A DNA stretch of 64,000 bases from contig NC_051089.1 of NCBI RefSeq assembly GCF_901709675.1, forward strand, positions 4,690,476-4,754,475. Reading direction: 5' to 3'. The notes beneath the pieces were generated by a model, which had not been told where the DNA came from, did not search any database, and saw only the letters and a list, made by a program, of their open reading frames with translations. The position numbers and the translations under genes were made by a program. The stretch comes from Syngnathus acus. Its lineage: Eukaryota; Chordata; Actinopteri; Syngnathiformes; Syngnathidae. This document shows positions 1 through 10,990 of this stretch, in pieces. Within the stretch, counting starts at the first letter, position 1. Each line of letters opens with the position of its first letter.

Positions 1-321
1 CAAAGGCCAAGAGGTGAGGCGCCACAGTCCGGCTACAGTACGCCTATACAAACTGGAACGCTAGCTTTACGGTTACTCGTTACAGGACCAGACAAAAATC
101 CTTTAGAGAGGTCCTAACCTTTGTTGTCACTTTCTTTCTTAATTGCACTAATTTTCAATTATCACATATACACCACAAATTGAAGGATAGTTATTTTTTA
201 AATCAGAAAAAGGTCAATAATTGTTTGTACGACTATTCGTCAAATTATTTTAAAGGAGGCATATGCAATATCTCATACTTCAGTGTTGCTAAAAGTGAAC
301 ACGAGTTTCAAAAATATGAAG
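1..321. other. Intergenic sequence, nothing recognised
   Basis: This stretch is AT-rich in its second half. I see no ORF with protein-like composition, no RNA gene and no clear repeat boundary in it. Confidence 0.5.
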
Positions 322-405
322 TCGACGCACCTGATTTGCCTTTGCGGGCCACATAAAATAATGTTGAGGCCTGGATCTGGCCCCTGGGCCTTGAGTTTGA
401 CAAGT
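322..405. mobile_element. End fragment of a hAT-like non-autonomous repeat
   Basis: The segment has 'GACGCACCTGATTTGCC', 'TTTGCGGGCCACATAAAATA' and 'GGCCTTGAGTTTGACA', an arrangement I recognise from abundant fish interspersed repeats whose ends read 'GGGCC...GAGTTTGACAC'. Only about 85 bp is recognisable and no opposite end was found nearby, so this is a truncated remnant. The hAT superfamily label is from memory of similar repeats and is uncertain. Confidence 0.5.
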
Positions 406-621
406 GTATACCACTAACCGTTATCTCTCAGATATCCATACTAATGTTGCCGAACAAAACGTCAATATATCTCGCAATACAAAAAAAATCAAAACTTGGT
501 GCTGTCCAACTGGCTTCTGTTATCGGTGTTACCGTGTAGTGGGGATCGAACAAAATATCGATATCGCAACATATTGTATTGTTATCTTTTGTGGCAAATT
601 GTTAATGAACAAAGTAGCTTT

Positions 622-650
622 CACTGCTAGCATGTCTTGCGCTAGCAGTG
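622..650. repeat. Short perfect inverted repeat
   Basis: CACTGCTAGC at 622-631 is the exact reverse complement of GCTAGCAGTG at 641-650, separated by a 9-nt spacer. It could form a 10-bp hairpin. No flanking structure suggests a mobile element or a processed RNA. Confidence 0.6.
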
Positions 651-3109
651 TGACAAAATATCGACACGGTACATTCCTCTAAAAGATCGTTACCGCTCAC
701 CATCAGCTATGGATACTGTTCCCTATCATGAATTACTCTCCACCTGAGGTGTGGATGTTCTTTGAGGCTTTGGCTTGTCTAGTTAAAGTATGAATACAAG
801 GAAATCAGAAATGCTACCTCCCCTCCTTTCATCCTCCCCGCGGCAGTATGTAGGTCACCCGGGCTTGGTTCAACGCAGCCCCCCCTCCATCGCCGCCACC
901 TTCCCGGTGAAGGACGTTGACGGTATTATTACTGCCTGCCACAACATCCACACAGAGCCCGGCCTGCATATGCATCATACATTGGCATTTATTAGTGCCA
1001 TGCACTAAGTACAGGCCATGTTATTGAATTTGAATATCAGCTCCTAAGCACATCCTGCGGGCCCCTGGAAATATATTCTATTAAGATGAAGCAATCGTGT
1101 TTAATAACACCTAAACTAATAAAAGAAGAGCAGGTCTGAAATCTAATTTATGAATATTGCACGGCAGCTGGAGCAATCCAAAATAAGAGCTTTGTCTCTG
1201 ATATCAAGGTATTTTAGGGGGGTGGAAACATGAAATCAAATTTTTTATTTTTGCATGTATTGGATGTTTTTCTTTGTTAAATAGTAGTTTGGGTCCTTCC
1301 CTAATTGTAAGATGTGTTTTGTTAGCCATATTATACAAAAAGTTACAATTTTGTAAAATAGCATGTGGGCTAAGGTTATGATTACTAAATGCTCTGTATC
1401 ATTTTGACAACTTCTCATTGATTGCTACTTACATTTAATATACATTACTTCAAATGCCTGATATATTGATATGAGAATCGATTATTGAACATACAAATCT
1501 GGTAGCCAAGGTATTGATATTTCTGTTTCGATCAGCACATCACGAGTATTTATACGGTAGTTGATCAATACCAATCGTGCACAGCGCTAATGTCGGGTGG
1601 AATACAACTTGCGACTGTTGAGAATTCAAGTTGTTTTTCGAAATGGTGATTCATTTCGTATTGACAGCTTTTTCTAGTTCAAACAACGCTGCAACAAAGA
1701 CTTGTCCTGAGGTATCACTCATCCAGCCCGAGTCATATATTGTCTTAGCCAACGTTAAATGATAGAATGTCACTCTTCCACTCCAGCGACTTCACTCAGG
1801 CCCATAATTTCCCTCTTGTGTCGATGCAGACAACATTCCGCCGCTCACTTTTTCCGCCGGCCTCCGCCCCGACAGACTCGGTGTGTAAATTCGGACTCCC
1901 GCCGGAGCTGTGACTGTCACTCGCTGTCCGTCCGGTGCCAGGCATTGATTGCCGTATATATCTTGTTCTCTACTTCCTGAACCTTCATCAACAGATGTGA
2001 CTGGAGAATTGATTACCGGCGAGTCAATGACGGGACTCTCTTCGGAAACATTTTTATTTATGTATGTGTTTATGTGGATAGCTTAGAGGGCCATTAGCGG
2101 GATTACCTTTGAGACTTGGACGGAACAACAGATGTTCAAGGACGGCTCAATCAATTTGAGGCTGCCGTTGCCGGAAAACAGTCGTGCGTTTTCGAGGGTG
2201 GTGTTTGGAGTCTTAGGCCGCTGTCCCTGAATACCACTCGGGCAAGTTGTTTGCTCCCCAAAAATTTTCGAGATGGTTTTTCTTCCATATTAAAGTCGAG
2301 GGACAATACAAGGGACATTGAGTTCTGTAAACTTTTTGTTAATTTAATTTAATAAACATTTTTACATTAGCAAAATTCAAAATATTTTTGGGGATTGCCC
2401 AATTAAAATTTTTATAAAAGAATAAAATATAAATATTTTTTGGGGAAAGAATAGTGGTTATGTAAATAATGCAGCTTCGTTGACCACACCTTTAATGATT
2501 TTAAACAAGTTAAACAGGTTCAGCATTTACGATTATTGCCCTGACCGGGTGAAAAAATTCTCATATTTGACCCCATGATCGCTGCTATCATATTTCCCAA
2601 CAAGAACCAGTAACTTTTGCATATTTTATTTATTTATTATGTAAACCATTAAGTCAGCCCTCAGGCATAACTGTCTTTTTGATCTTTTGTGGCAAAGCTT
2701 TGAAGGCAACGACTGTTAGTGCGCCTCATAAACCCAACCGTTCATTTTCCTCCATAGTTGATGGCGGTATCAATAAACCCCCAAAAACTGACAGCACACA
2801 AAGCTGTAAGCGTATGTTTTCGCGTCTTGGAAATCATTATCAGCGTCCAACACAAGCACGGCTTTAATATAGCTGCTGTAGTATGAACCATATTTAATAG
2901 CCCGTTAATTAAATCACTCCCATTCTGTGCAGAAAGGCCTCAGTTGTAAGTAAAAGATTATCAAGCACCCGCAGCCTCGAGTAAAGACCAATTCCATTTA
3001 TGCAGAGGAGCACATTTAATTACACCGGCGTCCCCATTAAATTCAAATGAATGTTTTGATATGGATATTTTTCATTATATAGTTAAATAATCTCAATTCA
3101 GCGTAAACT

Positions 3110-3545
3110 GAGAAAATCACGCTCTTTTTCAATTTTGTGAATCAAGAGTGCCGCGCGCCATGTGCCAGTCAAGTCGGCGTTTTCTTATCGCCCGACCGAC
3201 ACTTATTAAAATTAAGTCACGACGCGAACTGGTATTTAAAAAGTTTAAGTGAAACAATTTGCATTGGGAGTGCGCGAAAATGCTAATGCGCCCTCCTTCG
3301 CTAAGCCGCCAAATCGCTGTCATCCATTTTGGGCGCTGATTGCTTTCCGCCCGGATGCCTTCATTTCATTATTGCGAAAATTACAAACATAAAGAATATC
3401 GCTGTAATATTCCCGCTTTTTGTCAGCGCTCAATCAACCGTAATGTCCTAATTTTTTTCCCGCCGCCAAACTCATTTTATATTATCTTGCCTGGTGTCCC
3501 AGAAGGGATTTATTTCATTTATCGGGATTATTGAATTAAATTAAA
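3110..3545. promoter_or_regulatory. Candidate conserved non-coding element
   Basis: This is unique, non-repetitive sequence, richer in CpG than its surroundings. It contains scattered homeobox-type cores (for example CACTTATTAAAATTAAGTC near 3200 and ATTGAATTAAATTAAACGAG near 3530) and no coding signature. Such blocks are typical of deeply conserved enhancers in developmental gene deserts. The call rests on texture alone, because no cross-species alignment was possible. Confidence 0.22.
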
Positions 3546-5540
3546 CGAGACACACTTAGCACAAGCATAACAGTGGTACCTTATCCGCAGCGAGAGGCGA
3601 GGCCCGGCTCTTTACTGCTATTTAGGCAAACACATTAGGCGGCCGTGCCTTTTGTTGCCTAGCCTCACTACTGAATAATTCATTCGTTTGGAAAACTGTA
3701 ACATAAGTGCAAAGGTTGACTGTTAGCGAATGGATTTCTTTAATTAAGCAACTTTACAAGCACATTCAGTCACATGACGAATGGCTTTGTTTTACATGTA
3801 GGGGAAAATTGAACTTGTTCCCTGCATGTTATTTTAGGATTTAGCAAGAATTCATCAGTTTGAGCGGGTTATACACGTATCATCAAGTGGACTAAATCGG
3901 TGGATTTTCCCCCCTATTCATATCAGTAAGTAAAAGTCTGATTATCGAAAGTCTCTAAATAATTCTGCCTACTTCCTAATCTCCTCGTAAAACCGTTGAA
4001 GCTTCCTCCCATACTTTACCGTATTTCCTTAGCGCTAAGATGCCAAAAGATGACACAAATTTATCGTTTGGTATTAGACAAGGCTTTGGGCTGAGTACAA
4101 GATTAGTAAATAAGTGAGGTTTTCCAGTGAATATATCTTAAAAAACACACAAATCGGTAAACGTGCACATTGGATTACTCTTTGAATTTCCTGGCAGTCT
4201 AGATGGCTTCTGGCACCACACTGCCTCTCATAGGTCAGTCTCGGTACTACTACAAGAGACATCTGTTCTGGAAGAGACTCACGATTATCTGTCCAGATAT
4301 CGTTATATGTGTGCTGTGTTGATAATTTTGAGTCGCACACATTAAAAGCACAAAGGACATACTTTCTGATGTTTTACTTGTCATAAAAGAAGGTCTCTCG
4401 CATTTACAAATACTTAACATTCTAAAATCTATATGTGCATACGTCTCTCAAAAGTCTCACCAGTCTGGGAAACCGTATCTCAATCCCGTTTGAAAAACAA
4501 AGGACGTGCAATTCCTCCACACAACAGCAGATGGCAGCCTGTTTCCACTAGTGAAGCTTCCAGAACTCCCAGTCCTGCCCGCGCAATGACTATAAAGCCT
4601 TTTTCATCTCCCCCTTGCAGGGCCAAGTCTCCACACCCGGGAGGCTGCGAACGTGGCCACCTCTCCCGCCAGGCACCATGCGAACCGCAACCACCATGTG
4701 AGGTCTCCAAGACCCTGCACGCCCAGTTTTCATCACTGAACTCCATCACACCTGTGAGTCTACCCTTCATCCTCCTTCTTTCTTGACTGGCACAAATTAG
4801 CACACAATCTTGATTCAGCGGCCGAGTGCGGCGGGAGACGGAAATAACAGTGGGGGTTGACGACCATGCCAATCACACACGTGTCCCAGCTCATGTCAAC
4901 AAGTTCAGGGCTTTGTTTGGAAACCGCCACGCACTCACAAATATATTTTTTCACCATGTGAAGAAAGACAAAAAAATGTCTTTGGTATTTTTATCATCCT
5001 TTCCTTTCCATGTTGACAATTTATGGAGTATCCACAAGGCCATAAGAATAGACTTGGTTTCACTGTTCTGAGAAATCTTTATACAAAATTTTGGGAGGAT
5101 GTCACTCTTGCCACACCTTTGAGAGGCTCGTCATTTACATCGTTTTACTCCACATTTGTTTGTTGAGATTATTCCCGTTTGCAGGAGCAAAAAATGCTTC
5201 TACTGAAATAGTTGCAGTAGACTTCATTAGCAAATGCAAAAAAAAGAAAAAGTTTTCAGTTTCTATTTATTAATTTTGTTCTACCTGTACAAATACAGTT
5301 TGTGTCCCAATATTGGAAAATCGTCCACAATATTCTGGCTAATCATTTGCGTTCATGTAATTATACAAAATGTTTGCGGTAAACTAAATATAATTGGGAA
5401 GTATACTAAAAAACAAACTATTACAAAATACAGGCCTGACCTTCAATAAATGCCCACTACGAGCTGCAACTGAGTAAATACTGTAAATACCGATGCATTC
5501 ATTTTGAACAATTTGTCCAAATTAATTTTATTCACATAAA

Positions 5541-5775
5541 TGAAGATTCACATAAGACGAGTACAACTATGAAAATATTTCTTAAATAATGAATATCCTC
5601 AATGGTAATTTCACATTTTTCTTCATTCATTTTGATCCAATTGTATGAACAAAATAAATACATAAAAAATCTTCACAATAGACGAGTACAACTATGAAAA
5701 TATGACTTAAATAATATCCTCAATGATAGTTTCACATTTTGCTTCATTCATTTTTATCCAATTGTATGAATAAAA
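5541..5775. repeat. Tandem duplication, period about 125 bp, two copies
   Basis: GACGAGTACAACTATGAAAA occurs at 5556 and again at 5681. Both copies continue through ATATCCTCAATG, TTTCACATTTT and CTTCATTCATTTT before ending at CCAATTGTATGAA. The copies differ by a few substitutions and small indels. It is AT-rich, with no ORF or transposon terminal structure. Confidence 0.85.
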
Positions 5776-6333
5776 TGTGCTTGTAACAACCTGTATAAGT
5801 TTAAGTAAAACATAAATGCTCATGTATGACATAATATGAGTTACAAAGTATTTTTCACAAGTGCATGCCTCTAATAAATTCTCCGTAATATGTCATTAAA
5901 TAAATAATTACCTTTAACTTTTTTTTGAAAAACAAAATTAAAATTGGAAAAAAAATGATCATCTCAATTCACTTGAGGCCGCGCATTAGCAGCATGAGCC
6001 GAGGTTTTCCATGGTATCTACGATACTTCACTCATTGTCGTCATGCTCATGCGTGGTTGCCTGCTAAATAATGTGCGCTCATTTGATGGGGGTCATTCGA
6101 TCGAGATTCTGACACTTGAATAATTAATAAAGACAATCTAAAGAGCCGGCTTCTGTTACCCCTTTTTCTGTTTGGGCAAGATTGCCTGGCAGCCGAGCTT
6201 TCAATGTGGACTTTGCCGTCTAATTCATGCGGCTTGCAACCTCCGTCCCAAGAACGCTGTAGGTCGACGGGTGTGATGAGGAGATTGTCCTGTGTGTGAC
6301 CCACAAGATGAGGAAGAGAGGGAAGAAAAAAGC

Positions 6334-6341
6334 CACACACG

Positions 6342-6374
<33 letters not shown>

Positions 6375-6390
6375 ACACACACACACACGC
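6334..6390. repeat. (CA)n microsatellite
   Basis: A run of CA dinucleotides with occasional CG interruptions. It creates spurious His/Thr and Cys/Val reading frames on the two strands, and these are not genes. Confidence 0.95.
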
Positions 6391-6970
6391 ATCCACAGAA
6401 TCTATTTCCATTTTGAAAGTAAAAATAAAACAAAAGCCCATTACAGCGGCAGCTTTGTTTAGCTACATAATTGCTTTTCATTATTCAGAGCGCCATTGAT
6501 ACCCGCAGTGTCACTTGAAAGAGGACCAGTTGTAGCAGCGAGGCTGGAAATGAGATCTTTTATTGATACTGTCGTGTCTCAGATCTAATTTTTACACGCT
6601 GAGTGATAAAACTGCAAGCTGATTGTCTGTCTGTCCGCGTGAATACTAATGCCAGTCTTCGGGCTGTTGGTCGGGGGACACATGCTAGCCTAGAAATTCT
6701 GGAAGGCGGATGGCTGTTGATGGAATTCCCACTCAGGGCGCTACACTGGCTGCAAAAAAATCTGGGGCAGGCAGAATGCAAATCCAAACTCTCGCTTAGC
6801 TGCCACTCAAATTCCCCAAGGCAAAACTCTTGTAGTGTTTTTAGTTGGATAAACATTCAGTATAGCGGCAGAAAAAAAACGGACTCTTTGAAATCCAAAG
6901 GAATTCAGATAATTTAATAGACTGGAATTGTTTTACATCCATTTTCTGTCAGTTTCACAAATGATCAAGA

Positions 6971-7310
6971 CATGCTGGACTGGCCATCAGGCATAGCAGG
7001 CCTATGCCCGGTGGGCCAATGTATCAAGTGCAGCAATTTAATTTTGAATCATTTTTTTTAAATACCAGCTCTAAGAGAATGTCTTTTGAAAAACAAATTT
7101 CATGTGTTAATGAAATGTATTGCCTTAGTTGAGAAGTCGTGGAATAAAAGACATACATATCCAAAACTTGCTCAAAACATTGATAATACAAACAGAAACA
7201 AACCTAAAGTAAAAAACAGTGTTTAGAATCACAAAGTTGCTAGCAGACACTGGGCTGAAGACACTCAGGAATCATTCCCGGGCCATTCACGCTTATTATG
7301 CCCAGGCTGG
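6971..7310. mobile_element. Degenerate non-autonomous DNA-transposon-like repeat
   Basis: The left end reads GCTGGACTGGCCATCAGGC followed by TGCCCGGTGGGCC. The right end contains ATTCCCGGGCC and GCCCAGGCTGGCC, which resembles the left end in inverted orientation. I recognise the GGACTGGCCATC...GCCCGGTGGGCC end as a common fish repeat. The interior is AT-rich and non-coding. The boundaries and class are approximate. Confidence 0.4.
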
Positions 7311-8250
7311 CCCCACCCCTTGCACCAAATGTCCAATCCCTGTGTGGACATTCCACAAATACTTCACAGCCAAATTCCACTCACGCCCGTAATGACTTAT
7401 TCCCTGCCACATGTGTTTAAATCCAACCGAGTTGGGTCCTCTCTGGTTGTTTGGAGCGGTGACGGTTGAACGACCAGGCCTTCTACATAATACCCCCAGT
7501 GTGGTTGTCAAGACCCGTGTCCCTTCCTCGCAGGCATGCGGGCGGAATAGGACGATAAGTCGCAGGCTCGGCAGTAAAAAGGACAGTAAGAAATAGAGCT
7601 CTTTAAAACGGGCCGGCAAGACGGGAAGAATGACACTTAGCCCTTAATCATCTCTCTGTCTGCAGGGATCCCCTGTACTTTTGTGTCTATTGCAGATAAT
7701 GGCCTTTCCTCACTTGACGGCATGTCTTTGCCGAGCCGGCGCGCAGTGCAACCAATGCTTAAGTGTATCAGGGTGACAAAGCGATGCCAGATTCAGTGGT
7801 GTCGCGGCCCGTCATGTTGTGACACTGCTGACAGCTTGCGGTGTTAAGGGCGGGGAGGGCGAAGGGGGAGGGCTGTTGAATGGAGTTAGAATAGATGGTG
7901 CAGAAAAGAGCCAACTTCCAGAACAACACTTTCTCTAAGGATCATGATCTGTAACACCACCTAGAACCAATGGAAGACAGAGAAGAGCAGTAGGGGGACA
8001 CTTAGAAGGGAACTTCACAAATGGTTGTTTTTCTGTGATAGATTTTGGATGTGTTCTAGTGGCTAGTGGACTGAGAAAAACTGAGGTTAGTGAGTCAGCT
8101 AAAAAGAGACCCCAATAGTGGCTGGAGTTTCTTTGACGTGTGTCAGAAAAGTTCCAAGACTAATGTCACAAGATACAGTATTTAAAACCCAAACTACAAA
8201 ATGAGTTTCACCTCAACGTGAGCGAGGGAGTTTCACCATGACAACGCGAC
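7311..8250. other. Intergenic sequence, nothing recognised
   Basis: Mixed composition with several CpG dinucleotides around 7720-7860. I see no coding potential, RNA gene or repeat structure. Confidence 0.45.
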
Positions 8251-8592
8251 TGTTTAAAATGCTCAGAGCATCTGACACTTCCTGACCTGATATTCCATAC
8301 CCCAACCATACGAACCCTAACCCAAGCATGCAAACCACTATCGCTTGTCCTCACCCCATTAACCATACTATACAAACCTATTTGACTTCTATCATCTCGC
8401 CATAAGACCCAAAGACTTATCATGTTTAAAATGCTCTGAGCATCTGACAGTTCCTGACCTGATATTCCATACCCCAACCATACTAACCCTAACCCAAACA
8501 TGCAAATCACTATCGCTTATCCTCACCCCATTAACCGTACTATACAAACCTATGACTTCTATCATCTCACCGTAAGATCCAAAGACTTCCCA
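8251..8592. repeat. Tandem duplication, period 172 bp, two copies
   Basis: TGTTTAAAATGCTC begins at 8251 and recurs at 8423. Both units run through CCTGACCTGATATTCCATAC, CACTATCGCTT, CCTCACCCCATTAACC and CCAAAGACTT. Divergence between copies is only a few percent, so the duplication is relatively recent. The unit is low in G on this strand and reads open in some frames, which explains two overlapping minus-strand ORFs with near-identical peptides. There is no evidence that they are translated. Confidence 0.92.
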
Positions 8593-10600
8593 CATCTACC
8601 TAGAAAACAATCGCTAAGCCAACCATATAATCAATTGTCCGTTTTCAAAATGCCCCCGTGTGTTCCTACTTGGTAGGTATAATAATAGCGAGCGATCATG
8701 GTTTTATATCAGGCCGCTCTGTGTTGCTGCTGAACATTAAAGATGATTGTCTGCCTCATCTGCCGGCCATTAGCAGCCTGTGAACACTCATTTTCCAGCT
8801 CTGTGATCGCACCAAGCCGTGAGCACCTAATTCACTCAATGAAATGGGGCTCATGATTACTGAGGCAAAGATATAATACGTCACAGAAAATTAGCTGCGG
8901 CTTTTAATAAATTATCATCCGCCCGCATACGCTGCTGGTGGACGGAGGGAGTTTGTTTTGCTAGTCTTTAGGAATTTTGTGCTTTCTTACTAAGATGGCA
9001 GCCATTTTGTTCAAGCCATTTCACTTCTACTTTGAATAATCAATCGTAATAGATCGTCAAACTTCCTTGACCCTTCCCAGTGGCACATTGCAACTTGTCA
9101 CACAAAAGCCAGAGTGAATAAAAGATGACTTTGTACATTTTCGCTGGGTTTGCCAGAGTGTATTTTACTTTTACAGCGGTGGATTTTGCCCATGATGGAG
9201 GGTGAGTCGCGCGTGGCGTCGAAAGGCCTCCATAAATCATTACGAGCGCCGTACCTCAAAAATAGCACTCGGATGATAGATGCAAGTTTACTGGAAGCGT
9301 TTTCACGCCGAACAATGAATCTGTGCGTGCGTGTGTGACAAATCTGGAAGCATTTTCCGGTCAACCGCAGAGCCCTCGGCGATTGGACGAGCTCCATTCC
9401 TGCTTTTAAAAGGCTTTGCACAACGGCGAGGGCATCCGCAAGTCATCGCACAATTTGTGGCGTGAGAAATTTATACCGCACAGGTTTATCCACGCAGTTA
9501 GTTTCGATTAGGTTATTTGGCATCACGGTAATGAATATCTGCTTATTTTGTGATCTATCATTGAGTTCATTTGGACGTACTTGAAAGTCTGCTCACTGTC
9601 AAGAAAATTGAGTCCTCATACCCGAAACAAATTGTTTGTTAATAAATGACATGAGCAAGTGCTACTGTTTATTGTTCGTTGTGAGCTCCGTGAAAGGCAC
9701 GAGGGACTTCCAGAATTCTTCATATCGCCACATTTCTCCTTCTGTATTTCCTAAACCCACTCCAAACATTCCCCCGTCTCCGCTATTCAAGATAAATATG
9801 AAACCAAACTGAGAAATTCACGCTTGAAGCAAAGCGACTAATCTCCCTGCTGCCTGTTTCATTCCTCTGTGTTTAATTGATAGAAATTGCACGCATCAAA
9901 GAAAACGCACACTGAGATTTAATGGGCATAAAATGGACATTAGCATTTTAAAGAGGCGGATTAACACATTAATCCGGGCAATTTTCACTCGCTTCTTCCA
10001 ATGAGATCGTTGCAGCGAGAAGGCTCCTAATAGGGCTTTACTGGCTTCCTCCTTTAGTGCTGCTCACTGGGATAACACCAAAAACTTTTTTTTAGTTTTT
10101 CGAGTCGAAGAAAAGAGAGGGAGGGGGAGCAAACCAAGGATCTTAATTTGCGTGATGGCTCTTTTCCTTCGTGAGACGTTCACATGACGTCTTACACAAG
10201 TTGCAGCACGTTTTCACAAACTTTGGGCTTTTTAGACGATGAAATTGCTCGTGCCTGAAAAGCCATAATCAAAGGGGCGCCTTGTTGGACGAACATCACG
10301 GAGTTGACTTTTCATCCACGCTGAACATATGTGGTTTTCCCAAAAAAGAGGCTCCTTGGGTTACTGAACGCGATCCCCGTACATGCAGTACATGATGTTC
10401 GGGGGGCCTGCACAATGCCTCGTGATCAAAGCACATACAAGGCGCTCGCCATTTTACCAGATGAAACTCATTTGGGAGGATTTTTGGAAGGAGCTACAGA
10501 TGCGCCACGGTTTTCGGGCTCCCATGACCGACCCACAAGTGTCTTAGGCCCAGAGTTCAGCGACTACCATATAATACTAGCTCGTCGTCATTTGACAGTA
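8593..10600. other. Intergenic, with a candidate regulatory block near 9860-10050
   Basis: No gene was recognised. The part around 9860-10050 (TGTTTAATTGATAGAAATTG, then AGATTTAATGGGCATAAAA and GCGGATTAACACATTAATCC) is unique sequence dense in TTAAT cores, including a GGATTAACACATTAATCC imperfect palindrome. It resembles developmental enhancer sequence, but only by texture. Confidence 0.35.
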
Positions 10601-10990
10601 ATGGCTTATAATGCAATGTTATTGGATCTGAAATTGTTGTCACTATTTTTATGTGATTTTTGAGTTAGCATACTACCATTGTTTACGATGGAATTAGCGA
10701 GACAAATTATACACAAGTCTAACTTCCGTTGACCTTCTGTACTTTTCACATTTAACTTTTTGAAGAGGTCAATTGTGAAAACAAAGAGATAAACACAATA
10801 ATGGCTTATATTCCAATATTATTGGATCGGAAATTGTTGACACTATTTTTATGTGTTTTTTTAATTTAGCATACTAGCATTGTTTACGATGGATTTAGCA
10901 AGACAAATTATACACTAACTTCCATTGACCTTCTGTACTTTTGACAATAACATTTTTGAAGAGGTCAATTGAGAAAACAATGAAATAAAC
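10601..10990. repeat. Tandem duplication, period 200 bp, two copies
   Basis: ATGGCTTATAATGCAATGTT at 10601 recurs as ATGGCTTATATTCCAATATT at 10801. Both units continue with TTATTGGATC, GAAATTGTTG, CACTATTTTTATGTG, CATTGTTTACGATGGA, CTTCTGTACTTTT and GAAGAGGTCAATTG. The second copy carries substitutions and small deletions and runs out near 10990. No transposon termini were noticed. Confidence 0.9.

Larger units (their letters stand above)
406..5540. other. Intergenic gene-poor region
   Basis: No protein-like reading frame was found. The longest frames, near 4433-4872 on both strands, overlap in a moderately GC-rich, low-conservation-looking segment and read as compositionally random peptides. 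The tract includes a short perfect inverted repeat at 622-650 and a unique, homeodomain-core-bearing block around 3100-3545, both listed separately. Otherwise it is AT-rich and unremarkable. Confidence 0.5.

Noticed and set aside
4433-4872. Overlapping 117- and 130-codon frames on opposite strands
   Set aside because: No domain, low-complexity Pro/Ser or Gly composition, no splice context, and mutually exclusive frames. Most likely chance. A partial CTCF-like AACAGCAGATGGCAGC near 4523 is too weak to list.
6047-6499. Cys/Val- and His/Thr-rich ORFs
   Set aside because: Translations of a CA microsatellite.
8251-8592. Possible CRISPR-like or coding repeat
   Set aside because: Two adjacent 172-bp copies without spacers, in a vertebrate genome. 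The similar peptides only reflect the DNA duplication.
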